Origin: Lineus longissimus
Lineage: Eukaryota > Nemertea > Pilidiophora > Heteronemertea > Lineidae
Length of the DNA stretch: 64,000 bases
Reading direction: 5' to 3'
Assembly (NCBI RefSeq): GCF_910592395.1
Contig: NC_088316.1
Span: 4,404,001-4,468,000 of the forward strand
A model generated the notes under the pieces. It searched no databases. It was given only the letters and a program-made list of their open reading frames with translations, and was not told the DNA's origin. Both the position numbers and the translations under genes were made by a program. Shown here piece after piece: positions 44,580 through 55,120 of the stretch; within the stretch, counting starts at the first letter, position 1, and each line of letters starts with the position of its first letter.

Positions 44580-46011
44580 GTATGAACCGGCCCAGACTAG
44601 AAGCTGCCGGGATGTGCCCAACTGAAAACCTGTAAATTCATAGCCTCTTTTTAATCAATTCGCAGACTTCAAACTTTTATTTTGTAGAATATTATTGCCT
44701 TTTTTATTGATGCAATCTGCAAAAATAAGATACATGTATCTGTGAAATTTCGGTCCACAGGCCTAGCCAAAAAAAAAACACAGACCGAAAGATGGCCCAG
44801 TTGCAGATTTCCGGACTAGAATCAATGTCTTCCAGCATGAAACATTTATAATCTGCACTTCAATGCCCCATGCACCAGAAGATCCATCATTTCTGTCCAC
44901 TTTAAGTGACTTCGGAGCCTAATTCATCTAGGAGATTAGCCCCTTCACACAAGTTGTTGTGTATTCAACTCTATCAATTTATCGAAATATCGCCATCACC
45001 TGGCCAAACTCACAACAGTCAAGGGCGTCGCAAACAAAAATATCATAACATGGCGACGGACTGTACTTCATTGGAGTCATGATGTTAGCGCAACACTCCA
45101 ACAAGTCATTTCCACAAATATTGAACGCCATTTTCGGACAAAATTGACAAATATGGGCAACATTTGTGTTACCTTGGTGAGTCAGAGGACTATATGGATC
45201 ATTTGGACAAGAGGTCGATGGCATCGCTCCGTGATAAGGAATGAAGTTCAAATCAAATTCAAATCACTGCTGCTGCCCTCTAGTTCTTAACAAGTCAACC
45301 AGCCATGCAAAGAATCTACAGACAATCAGTCTGCAACAATAATGATTCATCTGCACCACCAAGATCTTTGCCTCTCATCCCGGCTGAATTTAAAGAATTT
45401 AAAGGGGGTAATGACCATGAGGTTCAGGATGGCAATAATTGGATGTGAACAAATTTTTGTAAGTTTAGTCTATTGGGAGAGAACACCACCTCTTGTCCCA
45501 AAAGAGGTCAAATCTGCACGAAAAACAAGCATTTTTAGGAGATGTCTTGGGAGGGTGCAACCCTGCCCGTGCACTCCGCTAAATATGGCCTCGCCAAAGG
45601 TGCAAATGAAATTCATATCACAACAACATTACTGCCCTCCAGCACCAAATAACCGAACAACTGAAGCAAGTAACAAAACAAGCATACCCAAACTACTTGA
45701 CAACGCACACAATCAAATCATGTATATTGTCTTATCGTATTAGTCATTTTGTCACCAACTCAATAACGTTGACAACATAATCTACTCACTGAAAGGATAA
45801 CTCTCGAGAATGTAACAGGCCGTGCTGAAGGACCAGAACATGTCACGGATGAGTGTAGCTCCTTAGCTTGTCTGAGTCACAATATTCAGAGAACTCCACC
45901 CAACAAGTGAAGAGTTTCATTGCAAAATGTGATATGTGCCATATGCAACATTTTTGAGTTGGCCATACCATGGCATCGCACATACAACACTTGTATAATG
46001 TCTCATCTGTA
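44580..46011. other. no confident gene
   Basis: A TTG-initiated minus-strand frame (44979-45251) holds an internal ATG at about 45222 reading MPSTSCPNDPYSPLTHQ up to a donor-like CACCAAG/GTAACA near 45173. A 133-codon plus-strand frame lies at 45342-45743. Neither matches a family I know and no partner exon was found. Confidence 0.4.
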
Positions 46012-46415
46012 AGGAACCTCACAGCCTAGTGGTTAACACTGCTGGCTACCACACAAAAGGGCCTGAGTTCAATCCCGAGGAGCACCAATGATTGTATTTT
46101 TGGATGAACCGGCATGGCTATCAAGGAACAAAAATTATTGCCGTTGCACGGTCCATTGAATGAGACGTAAAACCGAGGTTCCTTGTACCTGGTGTCTTTG
46201 TCAGGGCAGGTTAAAGACCCGACCAAGTGAGAAACATAAGTAGCTTGTGTGGGCTTTACCTTTGGCCAAAGTCGGAGTCACTAGGCCAATAAACCCAACT
46301 GGTGTCTAAACCGTGGCGGCACGCTAAAACGTTCATCCCGCCTTGGTGGAGGAATACTCTCTGGAGAATATTACCTCCAAGTGATGAGCAAACGCTGATG
46401 AAGAAGACGAAGATG
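46012..46415 (+). mobile_element. SINE family S1, near full length (~400 bp)
   Basis: The tRNA-like head carries an A-box-like TAGTGGTTAACACTG (about 46027) and a B-box GAGTTCAATCCCG (46065-46077). The body has GAGACGTAAAACCGAGGTTC, CAGGTTAAAGACCC, GCTTTACCTTTGGCCAAAG, AATAAACCCAACTGGTGTC and TTCATCCCGCCTTGG. It ends in a GAAGAAGACGAAG tail. Pol III promoter boxes at tRNA spacing plus repeated 3' bodies elsewhere (18491, 15978, 3724) identify a tRNA-derived SINE. It is probably not active, given divergence among copies. Confidence 0.8.
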
Positions 46416-46970
46416 TCTCAACTGTCCTCCAAATTTTACAGCATTCAGGTCAATTTTCCTAGAACTGATGGAATCTGGATGACATTGCTATCCTCATTAT
46501 CAGCCTGACACTAATTGCAGTCCAAAACGAACATATTGCATCACCTAGAAAGTCTTGATAATTGGCATGAAAAAGGCAGAGAATGACCAGAAAGGGCTGA
46601 AAAGGCTCGGAAAATACCCCAAAGGGAAAGGAGAGAAAATATGCACTTGAATAACACATTCTGATTATTTATTGATAGTATGAAAGTAGTGTGATGTTGG
46701 TGTTGGTAATATGCCTGCAGGGTCTGGCATGGGGTCAGAGAGGCTAATAATAGGCACTGGTAACGGAAGCTCAAGTCATTTATATTCAGCTAGTTCCAGA
46801 TCCAAGGGGAAGACGATTCATATTCTCTTGGTAATAAATCCTTGCCTCAGCTCAATTGGAGATATGATTTCCTTATCGTGCAATTCTGGGCGGATTATTA
46901 AGTTGTGATGTTGAAGAATTGAAAATGTTATTCATAATGATCCAGAGTATGTCACCAGACTATGAAGATA
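46416..46970. other. no feature recognised
   Basis: Unique-looking sequence. Confidence 0.5.
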
Positions 46971-47000
46971 CTCCAGTTTCACTGATCTAAGACCAGTTGA
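46971..47000 (+). repeat. family I end
   Basis: CTCCAGTTTCACTGATCTAA + GACCAGTTGAT after TA matches the left end at 26057-26087 closely. The rest of the element is not recognised. Confidence 0.6.
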
Positions 47001-47597
47001 TTATCTCCAACAGAATAGAAACAAAGGGTACTTGGTTTGCTTTAAGTCTTTCACTTTTATAACTTTCTGGTGACAACCTGAAATTCACCAGGAGGTTGGA
47101 AAATAACAATTCAACAGTATAATAAGTGTACCACACAAGTTACTCATGCAACAATTCTTAAGAGGGACGAATCCATGCCAGTGCCCTCAAATTGGATCAA
47201 GTTGTCAACGGGTGATGTCCTTCAAGGTCAAATAATGAAAATTTGTCAAGTTTGATATTCAAGTAACCTGTTTTGCAATACGGGAAACTTTATTCAAGGT
47301 GGACAAGGTCGTGTTGATGGAGAATTGTGGCATCTGGAATTCCATTGTGTATCAACAACATTGGAATTGATTTCACCAAGTTTCCATCAAATTACGTTCA
47401 CATCATTGGAGATCTCTCCTCCAAATCAAAAAGACTTCAGGCTTGAAATTTGATTTAAGGTGACAAACATGACCTTTGGTGTCAAGGTGACTTCAAGGTG
47501 GATTGGTGGATGTTTAATACTGCAGTACATATCTACAGGTGTTCGGGTCTGGTTAGGATGGAACACATGCTCAAGGACAACAACCAAGTTCCAGATA
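47001..47597. other. no gene; TCAAGGT-rich stretch
   Basis: TCAAGGTCA (47222-47230) and several TCAAGGTG motifs (about 47296, 47493 and 47505) recur irregularly, along with TTAAGGTGAC. It may be an eroded tandem repeat. No exon recognised. Confidence 0.45.
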
Positions 47598-47620
47598 CTC
47601 TAGTTTCATCGATCGTTTTT
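47598..47620 (+). repeat. family I end
   Basis: CTCTAGTTTCATCGATCG preceded by TA. A further similar end, CTCTGGTTTCATCGATCAAT, lies at 47935-47954. Only the terminal segment is recognised in each. Confidence 0.5.
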
Positions 47621-47623
47621 AAA

Positions 47624-47798
47624 CACTGCAAACCCGTTTTGTGACCCTATATGTTAAGAAAAACATTATTTTCAGATTGTGCGCATATTCATTTCCACAA
47701 ATGGGTAGCATTTTTGTGCCCTTAAAGTTCGCGAGCGTACCTCCCTTGGAAAAATTGTGAAAAATTTGGCTCACGAAAAAATATGGGGTTTACAGTAT
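47624..47798. mobile_element. MITE of the TACTGTAAACC family
   Basis: The left end ACTGCAAACCCGTTTTGTG and the right end GGGGTTTACAGTA form short inverted repeats. Inside are TTCGCGAGCGTACC and CTCACGAAAAAATATGG, typical of the family's CGCGAAATTT-like interior. About 175 bp, no coding capacity. This is the best-bounded copy of the family here. Confidence 0.55.
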
Positions 47799-48944
47799 TC
47801 AAATCAGGCCCCAAAAATGCACATTGTCTTTCGAAACAATTTAACATGTTCAGTTTGATTAGACAATGGGCTGGCGACACCAAGTTGTCCAATGGTCATG
47901 ACATCATGTTCTGCCTTCGTCTAAAGTACTAATACTCTGGTTTCATCGATCAATGACACATCATTATCATTATCATGTCATGTTCCAACATTGCCATTGT
48001 GTAAATAATGGTCACCATTGGACATTTTGTGTCCCCAACCCACTGTTTATCCAACATCATTTTGAATGGGATCAAACGACTTTGTGCATAATTATACCTG
48101 TTTCTGGAATTTTAACTGGAGTATTTCTCAGAAGTTCTGATGCCAATATCTTGTAAACTTATTGCACCTGCCACTTCTGCGACAGCAAGTCTCATAACGT
48201 ATAGGCCTATCCAGCCCACACAAAACTTTCTTGAAAGCAATCCTATCCAAACTAGCTTTTTCTCCTCAACAAAAAAAGAAACTGAATATCCTTTGATATC
48301 ACCAATAACATCATAGAACAAGCACTCATACTCCATTCCTATTCATACTCCATACAAATAACTTCTATCAAAACTAATGAATTGCAAATTCAGCTCATAA
48401 TCCAACCCATGGGTCTACTTAGGGTCCCATATCGAGTCTCATAGAATTTGCTGATTTGATAAGTTGGAAGAATTTTGCTAAATCGGAAGTATAAAGGTTT
48501 TAGCACTGGAAATTGGATTCAAATCTGATCGAGTTTGTTTTGGGTATTGGATTTGATTTCTGGACAATTTGGAATAGAATTGTCACGAATTGGTTATCTT
48601 CTTTCCTCTTTAGTATTGTTATATCTCATTTATTGAAATCTGTTCCAACAATTTTCTGATAATTTTTGTTGGAATTTCTGTGGCTATTGGATAGAGGTTT
48701 TTATTTGAGAAAACAAGCCATTTGGTTATCCAGTGTGAGGAATTCCCGTTCACAAAATGGATTTTTATCCCCAAATTTCTTAGGTTCCGGTAGAAGCTGC
48801 AATTAAATAGGATTTGGAAAAAACAGTACACTCCATAAAAAGCTATATTGTACAGGGATGCACGAGACTATTAACAATGATCAGTGAGCTTTTCAAAATG
48901 TGGAAATTCCACATTAATTTTTTTAAGATTTTTCTTAAATTAAA
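47799..48944. other. no feature recognised
   Basis: Apart from the family I end at 47935 nothing is recognised. Confidence 0.5.
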
Positions 48945-48955
48945 GGGGGGGGGGG
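48945..48955 (+). repeat. poly-G tract, 11 bp
   Basis: Run of 11 G after TTAAATTAAA. Confidence 0.88.
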
Positions 48956-50949
48956 CCTGGGCCAGAATTGCACTACCCATGGATCCGCAACTGGCATCTA
49001 GTCAAAGGGTTTTCTTTCCAAGTAAAACCTGATTGAATTAAAGGGTGAATGCAAGGAACTGGAAATATGCAAGATTAGTACCATGCTTTCGATTTCAGTC
49101 GATAGAAGGCAGCCTGATTAACAAAATTGTACCAAGAACGCAATTTGCTGAAAGTGTGGGTACCGGTTTCTCGCACGCACCCCTGCTTGCTGCTTTCTTG
49201 TGACTTGCTTTCACTCCAAAAGTTCACCGAACGATTTGTGTCCTTGTTTACATCTTGCTCTTATCTTTGCCAACAGAATGATTGCTTTAAGAGTCATCCC
49301 ACAATATCGAAACGGATTCAAACAATCTTGGATCTATTTGTTCCTGTCCTCCGCTTGATTCAACACAGCCATGGAAGATACCTAGCCAAGTGTCAACAGA
49401 TAGCAAACCGATGAGCAAACTTTCTCCAAAGCACGGCCGTCAGAGCAAATGCAACTTGTAGGTTGATTAAATTGGCAACAAATAATTAAAGATTTGTGTA
49501 GGAGTAACCCGGTTGTAAGCTGATGTCTGATACTGTTCTGGTTGACGATGATAACTTTTGAATTGACATTCGGATCAAATCATCAAAGTCGGGCTAGTAA
49601 CGAATCGAAGATGAATCTACAAATTGTACGATATTGGGTGATTGCTTTACGTGGGTGATTTATAGCGGTAACAAATTCTGCATTCAACTTCTGTTATGAA
49701 TTGTGTAAAAATAAAGACAAAACACAGAGGTGCCAACCTTTAATTTAAGACTGATTTCACACATTGGCCCTTATCGAGTCTTGTCCCTGGCGTGTAAATG
49801 GCCAATTTGCCCCTTTTTGTGAAGATTTTGCTGTACCCACAAGTTTCTAGTGTTGATCCTTGCCAATGTCGCTGGTTTAGCTAGGTCATGGCTCTCTGCT
49901 CAAAATAGATAATGGCTGAAGGGTTGTCGAATCTGAGGTTTGAGGGTATCCTGTTTTCAACTGGCATTATGACAATATTTCTGAATCACATATCGTCCTT
50001 CAAAAGTGTTTTCTCCATGATCACACAACTGCTCTGATTCGTTGTTATCACCGTGAAGAGTCACTCTGACATTTCATCCCTCCAATATCTCAAACGGGAA
50101 GTTCAATAATGGCAAATATATTGGCTGGTCCATCTCGGCAGGGATGACTGATTTGAAGTGACATTTGAATAATTCCGTCTGTGGAGAGACAAGCCTGCGG
50201 CTTCCTAATATCATATCATACAATGATGGTGAGTGAAATTGTATGTTATGGACGAGAGGTTACTCCGGTTTGAAATGATGGAGCTGCCTGGCTGGGGAGA
50301 CCTGTCGATATTTAAAGATGGGTATCAGCATGAATTGAATTTACTTTTGGTCTAAATGGCACAATAACTTTGTTGTAAGTTTGAATGTTTAGGGATTTTT
50401 AAGTAGTGGAGACAGATATTGAGGTGCCATGGGCCATGTAAACTTCTCCAGTGTTCTAAAGCTGATACAGAAAAACTGGAATCTTTAGAATTCGAGTCAC
50501 ATTTCAAATTTTCATAACTAATTTGTCTTTACTGCAGAAAAACCAATGTTGTTGCATTAAGAATTCGGAAAGAAACCATTTTCTAATGTTTTCACAACTA
50601 AATTTAAATCAACAAATAAGAAATCTGCACTGCAATTTACAAACTTCATTGATTTTTAGTTCCTAATATTACATGAGTACCCTTTTCTCAAACTACGGAT
50701 CTTTGCAATAGGTGACTGCATTAACCTATGCCAAGACTAAATGTTTCTTTGGTTAGTATTTATTTTGCTGTAACTAGTGAAAATATTGACGTCTAACATA
50801 ATAAGTTGATTGGGGCTGTTTTGCTTGTCTGAATTCTTACTTCAATACTGGCTTACTTATGCACTCATATGCATGAGGGAGAGAGCGGGGTCATCCAGTC
50901 AAATACTAATAGTACACCAAAATAGGTGTATAAAAGGGTGAAAGGTTTC
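48956..50949. other. no gene recognised
   Basis: About 2 kb. A 95-codon open stretch at 49127-49414 is without recognisable domain. No repeat seen. Confidence 0.5.
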
Positions 50950-50976
50950 GGGGGGGGGGGGGGGTGGTGGTGGTGG
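50950..50976 (+). repeat. poly-G15 followed by (TGG)4
   Basis: Fifteen G then four TGG units. Strongly G-rich on one strand and a potential G-quadruplex former. Confidence 0.9.
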
Positions 50977-51484
50977 CTTTCTCCATCAACCAATAAGAGG
51001 TTGATGAGGAAAGAGCAAAAGTTTCCCTTATCCTGCATGAAGTCAAGTTTACCAGATTAAGTGCAGCTCTATAGAATGCACTGCGTTGCCCGAGGATGTA
51101 CACAAGTCAGCCATTAATTTTATTTACTTTAACACAATATCAGAGTTTGGCTTGGAAAGCTAAAGAAATATTATTTTTCCAGTTGATTTTGTCTGACAAG
51201 TTCAGCAATTGAACCGTGCAAATTGCTCTTTGAGAAGCCAATGTTATTCACAGTAAATATGGAGGAGTAACAAGTGCATGCCATTGGAGAATTTGTACTG
51301 GGATGAAGAGAGGGTGATGTGATGACATTACATCACATGATTTCATGTCATATTGCCAAAGGTCACTGCATGTTTATGAAATTTTATCCAGTCTTCATGA
51401 TTGATCTGGTCCCATGTTATCACAATACACTACATGGTACACTACATGTACCAGACCAGAATCAAAAGTGACTTTGTCTATATA
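50977..51484. other. no feature recognised
   Basis: Includes a short palindromic ATGTGATG...CATCACAT near 51318-51339. Nothing else. Confidence 0.5.
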
Positions 51485-51695
51485 TATGGTTATGTTTTTG
51501 GCTAGCTTGAATTTTTAAAGCAATTAGAACTCTTTCAAAAAGAAAGTGTTTGTCAATTTCAATGTTGGGAGTCTGTTCTTTGTTTTCCAGGGAACAGACT
51601 CCCACCCTAGAAATTGGCATTCACTTAATTTTGAAAGAGTTCGAATTGTTTGACGATTTCAAGTTCTAGCCAAAATGGTGGTGGTTATGGTGAAC
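51485..51695. mobile_element. family C foldback element, copy 2
   Basis: The left arm TTTTTGGCTAGCTTGAATTT, AATTAGAACTCTTTC is mirrored by GAAAGAGTTCGAATTGTTTG and TTTCAAGTTCTAGCCAAAA + TGGTGG. The centre GGGAGTCTGTTC ... GAACAGACTCCC is also inverted. This is the most complete copy and the reference for the split copy at 32774-34075. Confidence 0.8.
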
Positions 51696-52153
51696 CCTTA
51701 TTGGCAACACATATCGACGACTTACCACCTTCACATGTTCAATATTTGACCATGTTGCTTCCAATCAAATGTGGCCAGAATGGAACGAGATGGATTCAGG
51801 CATAACAAAAGAATACACTGTAGTCAGATAATCACAGTTCAGTCATGGGGAGATGATGGATGGTACGCCGTGGTGGGTGAATGCACAATGTCCATGACGT
51901 CGGGGAATACTACGACGTGATATTAATCCGAGTCTTGGACACCGCACACTATTGGGTCCTCTCTTGAATACTTCAGTCCCACACAGTGCTCAGGTGAATT
52001 GTACTTTATATTTTATTTATTATTTATGGGGGCTTGATGGCATATCAGGGAATACTAACCCGTATTGATAATCCAAACCTTGGACACGGAATACTTGACT
52101 CCTATCTTCAATACTTGGGGATAGTAGTCTGAATGTTTGGATGGTCAATTTTA
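51696..52153. other. no feature recognised
   Basis: GGGAATACTACGACGTGATA / GGGAATACTAACCCGTATTG phrases near 51902 and 52049 repeat loosely, with TTGGACAC following each, 146 bp apart. Possibly an old duplication. Confidence 0.4.
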
Positions 52154-52571
52154 TATCCAGAGGAAATCAGGGGTTTGTGTTCAGTTCTCTGGCCCTCCAC
52201 ACAAACATCCGAGAAATTTCCCCCTATTACCCGAAGTAAAAACATCATAACCCTTAAGCCCTTGTCCGAGATTTAACTGTCAACCTCAGTTCCAGTACCG
52301 CACTTTCAATGATTTGTATAAATGGAAATCGCACTCGGGAATCTTAGAATCAAGGTTGAAGTGCGCACCTCGGAGGAGACAGTGCTTTCCTTCTTGTCAG
52401 TATGATAAAACAACCAGCGTAAAGGCGAGTTTGGATATCGTTGTTGAAATTCCTTGACTCAAATGTAAAGCAATGCTCTGATTGGGCACAATTTGCGCTG
52501 AAACTTCACCAAATGAGGACTAATATCTCAGGGGTTTGTGTGTGAAGAGTAACCCTTATGTCCCCAGGATG
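52154..52571. mobile_element. family D element, diverged copy
   Basis: Follows 20902-21389 through most of its length: ATCCAGAGGAAATCAGGGG, GTCAACCTCAGTTCCAGTAC, GCGCACCTCGGAGGAGAC, GAGTTTGGATATCGTT, GCTCTGATTGGGCAC, TTCACCAAATGAGGAC and CTCAGGGGTTTGTGTG. The right terminal repeat is degraded, so this copy is older. Confidence 0.78.
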
Positions 52572-52614
52572 ATAATTTGCTTCAACTGGCTCCAACTGAC
52601 ACTGTTCAATACTC

Positions 52615-53371
52615 CACCAAAGACGCTGTCTTTTTTATTCCTTTATTCACTTCAGTCGCCAGATTCACAACAATAGACAAAAGCAAAAGTTCTCAATTGC
52701 CGAGAAAATCCAATACCACAAGTCTGTCACTTTCCATATCAATATCACGGTTGGACTCTTTTCACTTACATATTGTAAAGGTTCCAAGCAAGGGGTCTCA
52801 GAACCAGACAGAATCAATACAGGTAATACTGATATTGGGGTAAATGAATACTGGTGTATCAATGATATTGGGACTTGGTGCTCTACACCTTTACAAAGGG
52901 TTGAATCCCTTTTGTATTGAGAAGAGCCATCTTCTCTCAAAAATACATCACAGTAGTGCTTTATTCTTTTTGGTCGGAATTCTCAAAAAGAAATAACAAG
53001 GTTCTTAATTTCCTGAAAGACACTTCTTGCATAAAGCTGGTTGTCTGGCACTAATGCCATATCAGTATCAAGGCGCATCCCTTTTCTGCGTTAGCTGAAA
53101 AAACCTCCCGCAAGGGGTCTGAAACTTAGACGGAATCGATAAGGGTGGCACCATACAATGATATCAATGTCACATGGTCTAGCTTATATTACACCTTGAC
53201 AAAGGGGTCAAAGCCCTTCTGGGTTGATGTCTCAATTTCACCAGAACAAAAGAGTTGACTGTGTGACAGGATAAGGCCATATTCCCCAGATAAGCTTTTA
53301 TTAATTCTCACACAATGAGAAATCTTGTCAAGATCTTGTTGCAACACTTACCTTGTGCTTCGAGAAAGGGC
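52615..53371 (+). repeat. diverged ~320-330-bp tandem duplication
   Basis: Unit 1 (about 52615-52935) and unit 2 (about 52945-53255) share, in order, a TTTATTC start, TTCTCAATT / TTCTTAATT, CATATCAATATCA / CATATCAGTATCA, GCAAGGGGTCT, AGACAGAATC / AGACGGAATC, ACACCTTTACAAAGGGTT / ACACCTTGACAAAGGGGT. A third start (CTTTTATTAATTCTCAC near 53297) is cut off by the family A MITE at 53372. Confidence 0.7.
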
Positions 53372-53609
53372 TTAAAGGGGTACGCTGCTCATAAATACTG
53401 GTGGTCCAGGAAATAGAAATGCAGTTATACACAATGCCGTAGTTCAGTTATTATGCATACGAATTAGCTGAAATTTGGTATTTGTAGTATCTGTGTATCT
53501 GTCTAAAAACGGCATTATTGAAATTTAAATTCAGTCATATTGACATTATTTGAAAATTTCAAATTCAATGACAAATTTCAAATATTTAAAAAACCGCATC
53601 AGCCTTTAA
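53372..53609 (+). mobile_element. family A TTAA-MITE, complete (238 bp)
   Basis: TTAAAGGGGTACGCTGCTCA to ACCGCATCAGCCTTTAA, TTAA at both ends. The interior includes AATGCCGTAGTTCAGTTATT and TATGCATACGAATTAGC. Same orientation as the copy at 23588. Confidence 0.87.
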
Positions 53610-54051
53610 GTGCATTTCATGATAAGATTGCCAAAACTCCTGTGCTTATCTTTCAGGAACATTATATGGTAAAACTTCTTTAAGTTGGCAAGGAACTTCA
53701 GACCATCTTTTTCACCTCTTCAAGTCACAATAAATTGTATATCAATGCCAATTCATTCATGAAATTACAGGTAAAATTGTCCAAATTGAGATGCAATCAA
53801 AATTTTGTAATCCAAAGACAAGACTTCTGATCGATGTGCGATATTGGAAATTTGTAAGTTACCAAAGCCTGAATTCGACCTCAAACAGTACAGTACTAAA
53901 GTACCTCTATTTGTTCTAGTCAACTTGACACCGACGTGACTCTCTCATAAGTTGTACTTTTTTACTCTCTGGGCCTTAGGGCAAGTCATGATGTTATCCA
54001 GAATGGCTCTGAATCATTGATGATGCCCTTGAATCATCATGCCACTGTAAC
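53610..54051. other. no feature recognised
   Basis: Unique-looking spacer. Confidence 0.5.
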
Positions 54052-54221
54052 TACAGCGGAACCTCCCTTACCGGACATCTCTCTATCATGGACAACCTCT
54101 CTATTATGGACACTAGTTTTGGTTGTTTCCATCAATTTGACTTCTCTAATCAGGACACCTCTCTATTAAGGGCATCACTCGTCAGTTCCGAGGATGTCGT
54201 TAATAGAGAGGTTCTACTGTA
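54052..54221 (-). mobile_element. pogo/Tigger-like MITE, 170 bp
   Basis: Reverse-oriented relative of 632-799. The ends are TACAGCGGAACCTCCCTTA and AATAGAGAGGTTCTACTGTA. Interior CTCTCTATTATGGACA and CCTCTCTATTAAGGGCAT blocks correspond to the other copy. TA lies at each border. Confidence 0.8.
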
Positions 54222-54708
54222 TATACAGTGACTGGAGTGAAACAGACCTTCAGGGGATGTGGCTCTTGCAATGTGGGGAATAAGCAGATCATGTTGATAT
54301 CCTGCATCAGCTATCTGGACACACTGTGATAGTCGTGGCATTGACAATTCACAGAATTCCAGGAACCCCTTTATGTCATTTGTCAAGAATAATTGACATT
54401 GTGCAATGAACAATGCATTTGTGAATCGGATTGCATAAATACCACACATAACATGCGAGAAAGTGCACGGAATCTGCTAATGTGACGTCTAGGACCATTT
54501 CCATCTCTGATATGATGTCTGATGGAAATTACTTCCCTCTGATCTCATCACCCAAGAGACTTAAGCGACCGCTGAGAAAATATGCTGATTTGGCAAAAAT
54601 GGTGCAAAAAATGGTTCAGGGATGCAGCGATATTGAATTGATATGTCAGAGATGACCATTGTTATTGTGCATCTCATAGTGGAGGCGATAGTAGATTGCA
54701 TGTGGATA
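54222..54708. other. no gene recognised
   Basis: A 99-codon minus-strand frame at 54150-54449 overlaps the MITE and is not credible as a gene. Confidence 0.5.
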
Positions 54709-54733
54709 TCAACCTCTGAATTGCTGGTGACGA

Positions 54734-55120
54734 GCACAAGTATGTGTGAGGGAAAAAACTTGGTTAATAACTTTGTCAGCGAAGCAGTTGAAAGGGGAAG
54801 GGGATACCTCTCCTGATGTCCCGTTTAAAAAGGCCTTACCAAAACCCTGACATGCACTTTTTGCACAAGTATGTGTGAGGGAAAAAACTTGGTTAATAAC
54901 TTTGTCAGCGAAGCAGTTGAAAGGGGAAGGGGATACCTCTCCTGATGTCCTGTTTAAAAAGGCCTTACCAAAACCCTGACATGCACTTTTTGCACAAGTA
55001 TGTGTGAGGGAAAAAACTTGGTTAATAACTTTGTCAGCGAAGCAGTTGAAAGGGGAAGGGGATACCTCTCCTGATGTCCTGTTTAAAAAGGCCTTACCAA
55101 AACCCTGACATGCACTTTTT
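54734..55120. repeat. 129-bp near-identical triplication
   Basis: Three units start GCACAAGTATGTGTGAGGG at 54734, 54863 and 54992, exactly 129 bp apart. By eye a single substitution (C at 54832, T in the other two units) distinguishes them. The unit equals 43 codons, so an open frame of 155 codons on the minus strand (54709-55176) stays open through the array with a 43-residue repeat (KSACQGFGKAFLNRTSG...). That frame is best explained by the repeat length and is not a recognised protein. Part of the unit belongs to family J (see 39610). Confidence 0.92.

Noticed and set aside
45342-45743. 133-codon open frame
   Set aside because: No recognisable domain, mixed composition, begins with ATT-rich text and lacks partner exons.
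46012-46090. functional tRNA gene
   Set aside because: The tRNA-like head continues into a repeated SINE body and lacks a full cloverleaf.
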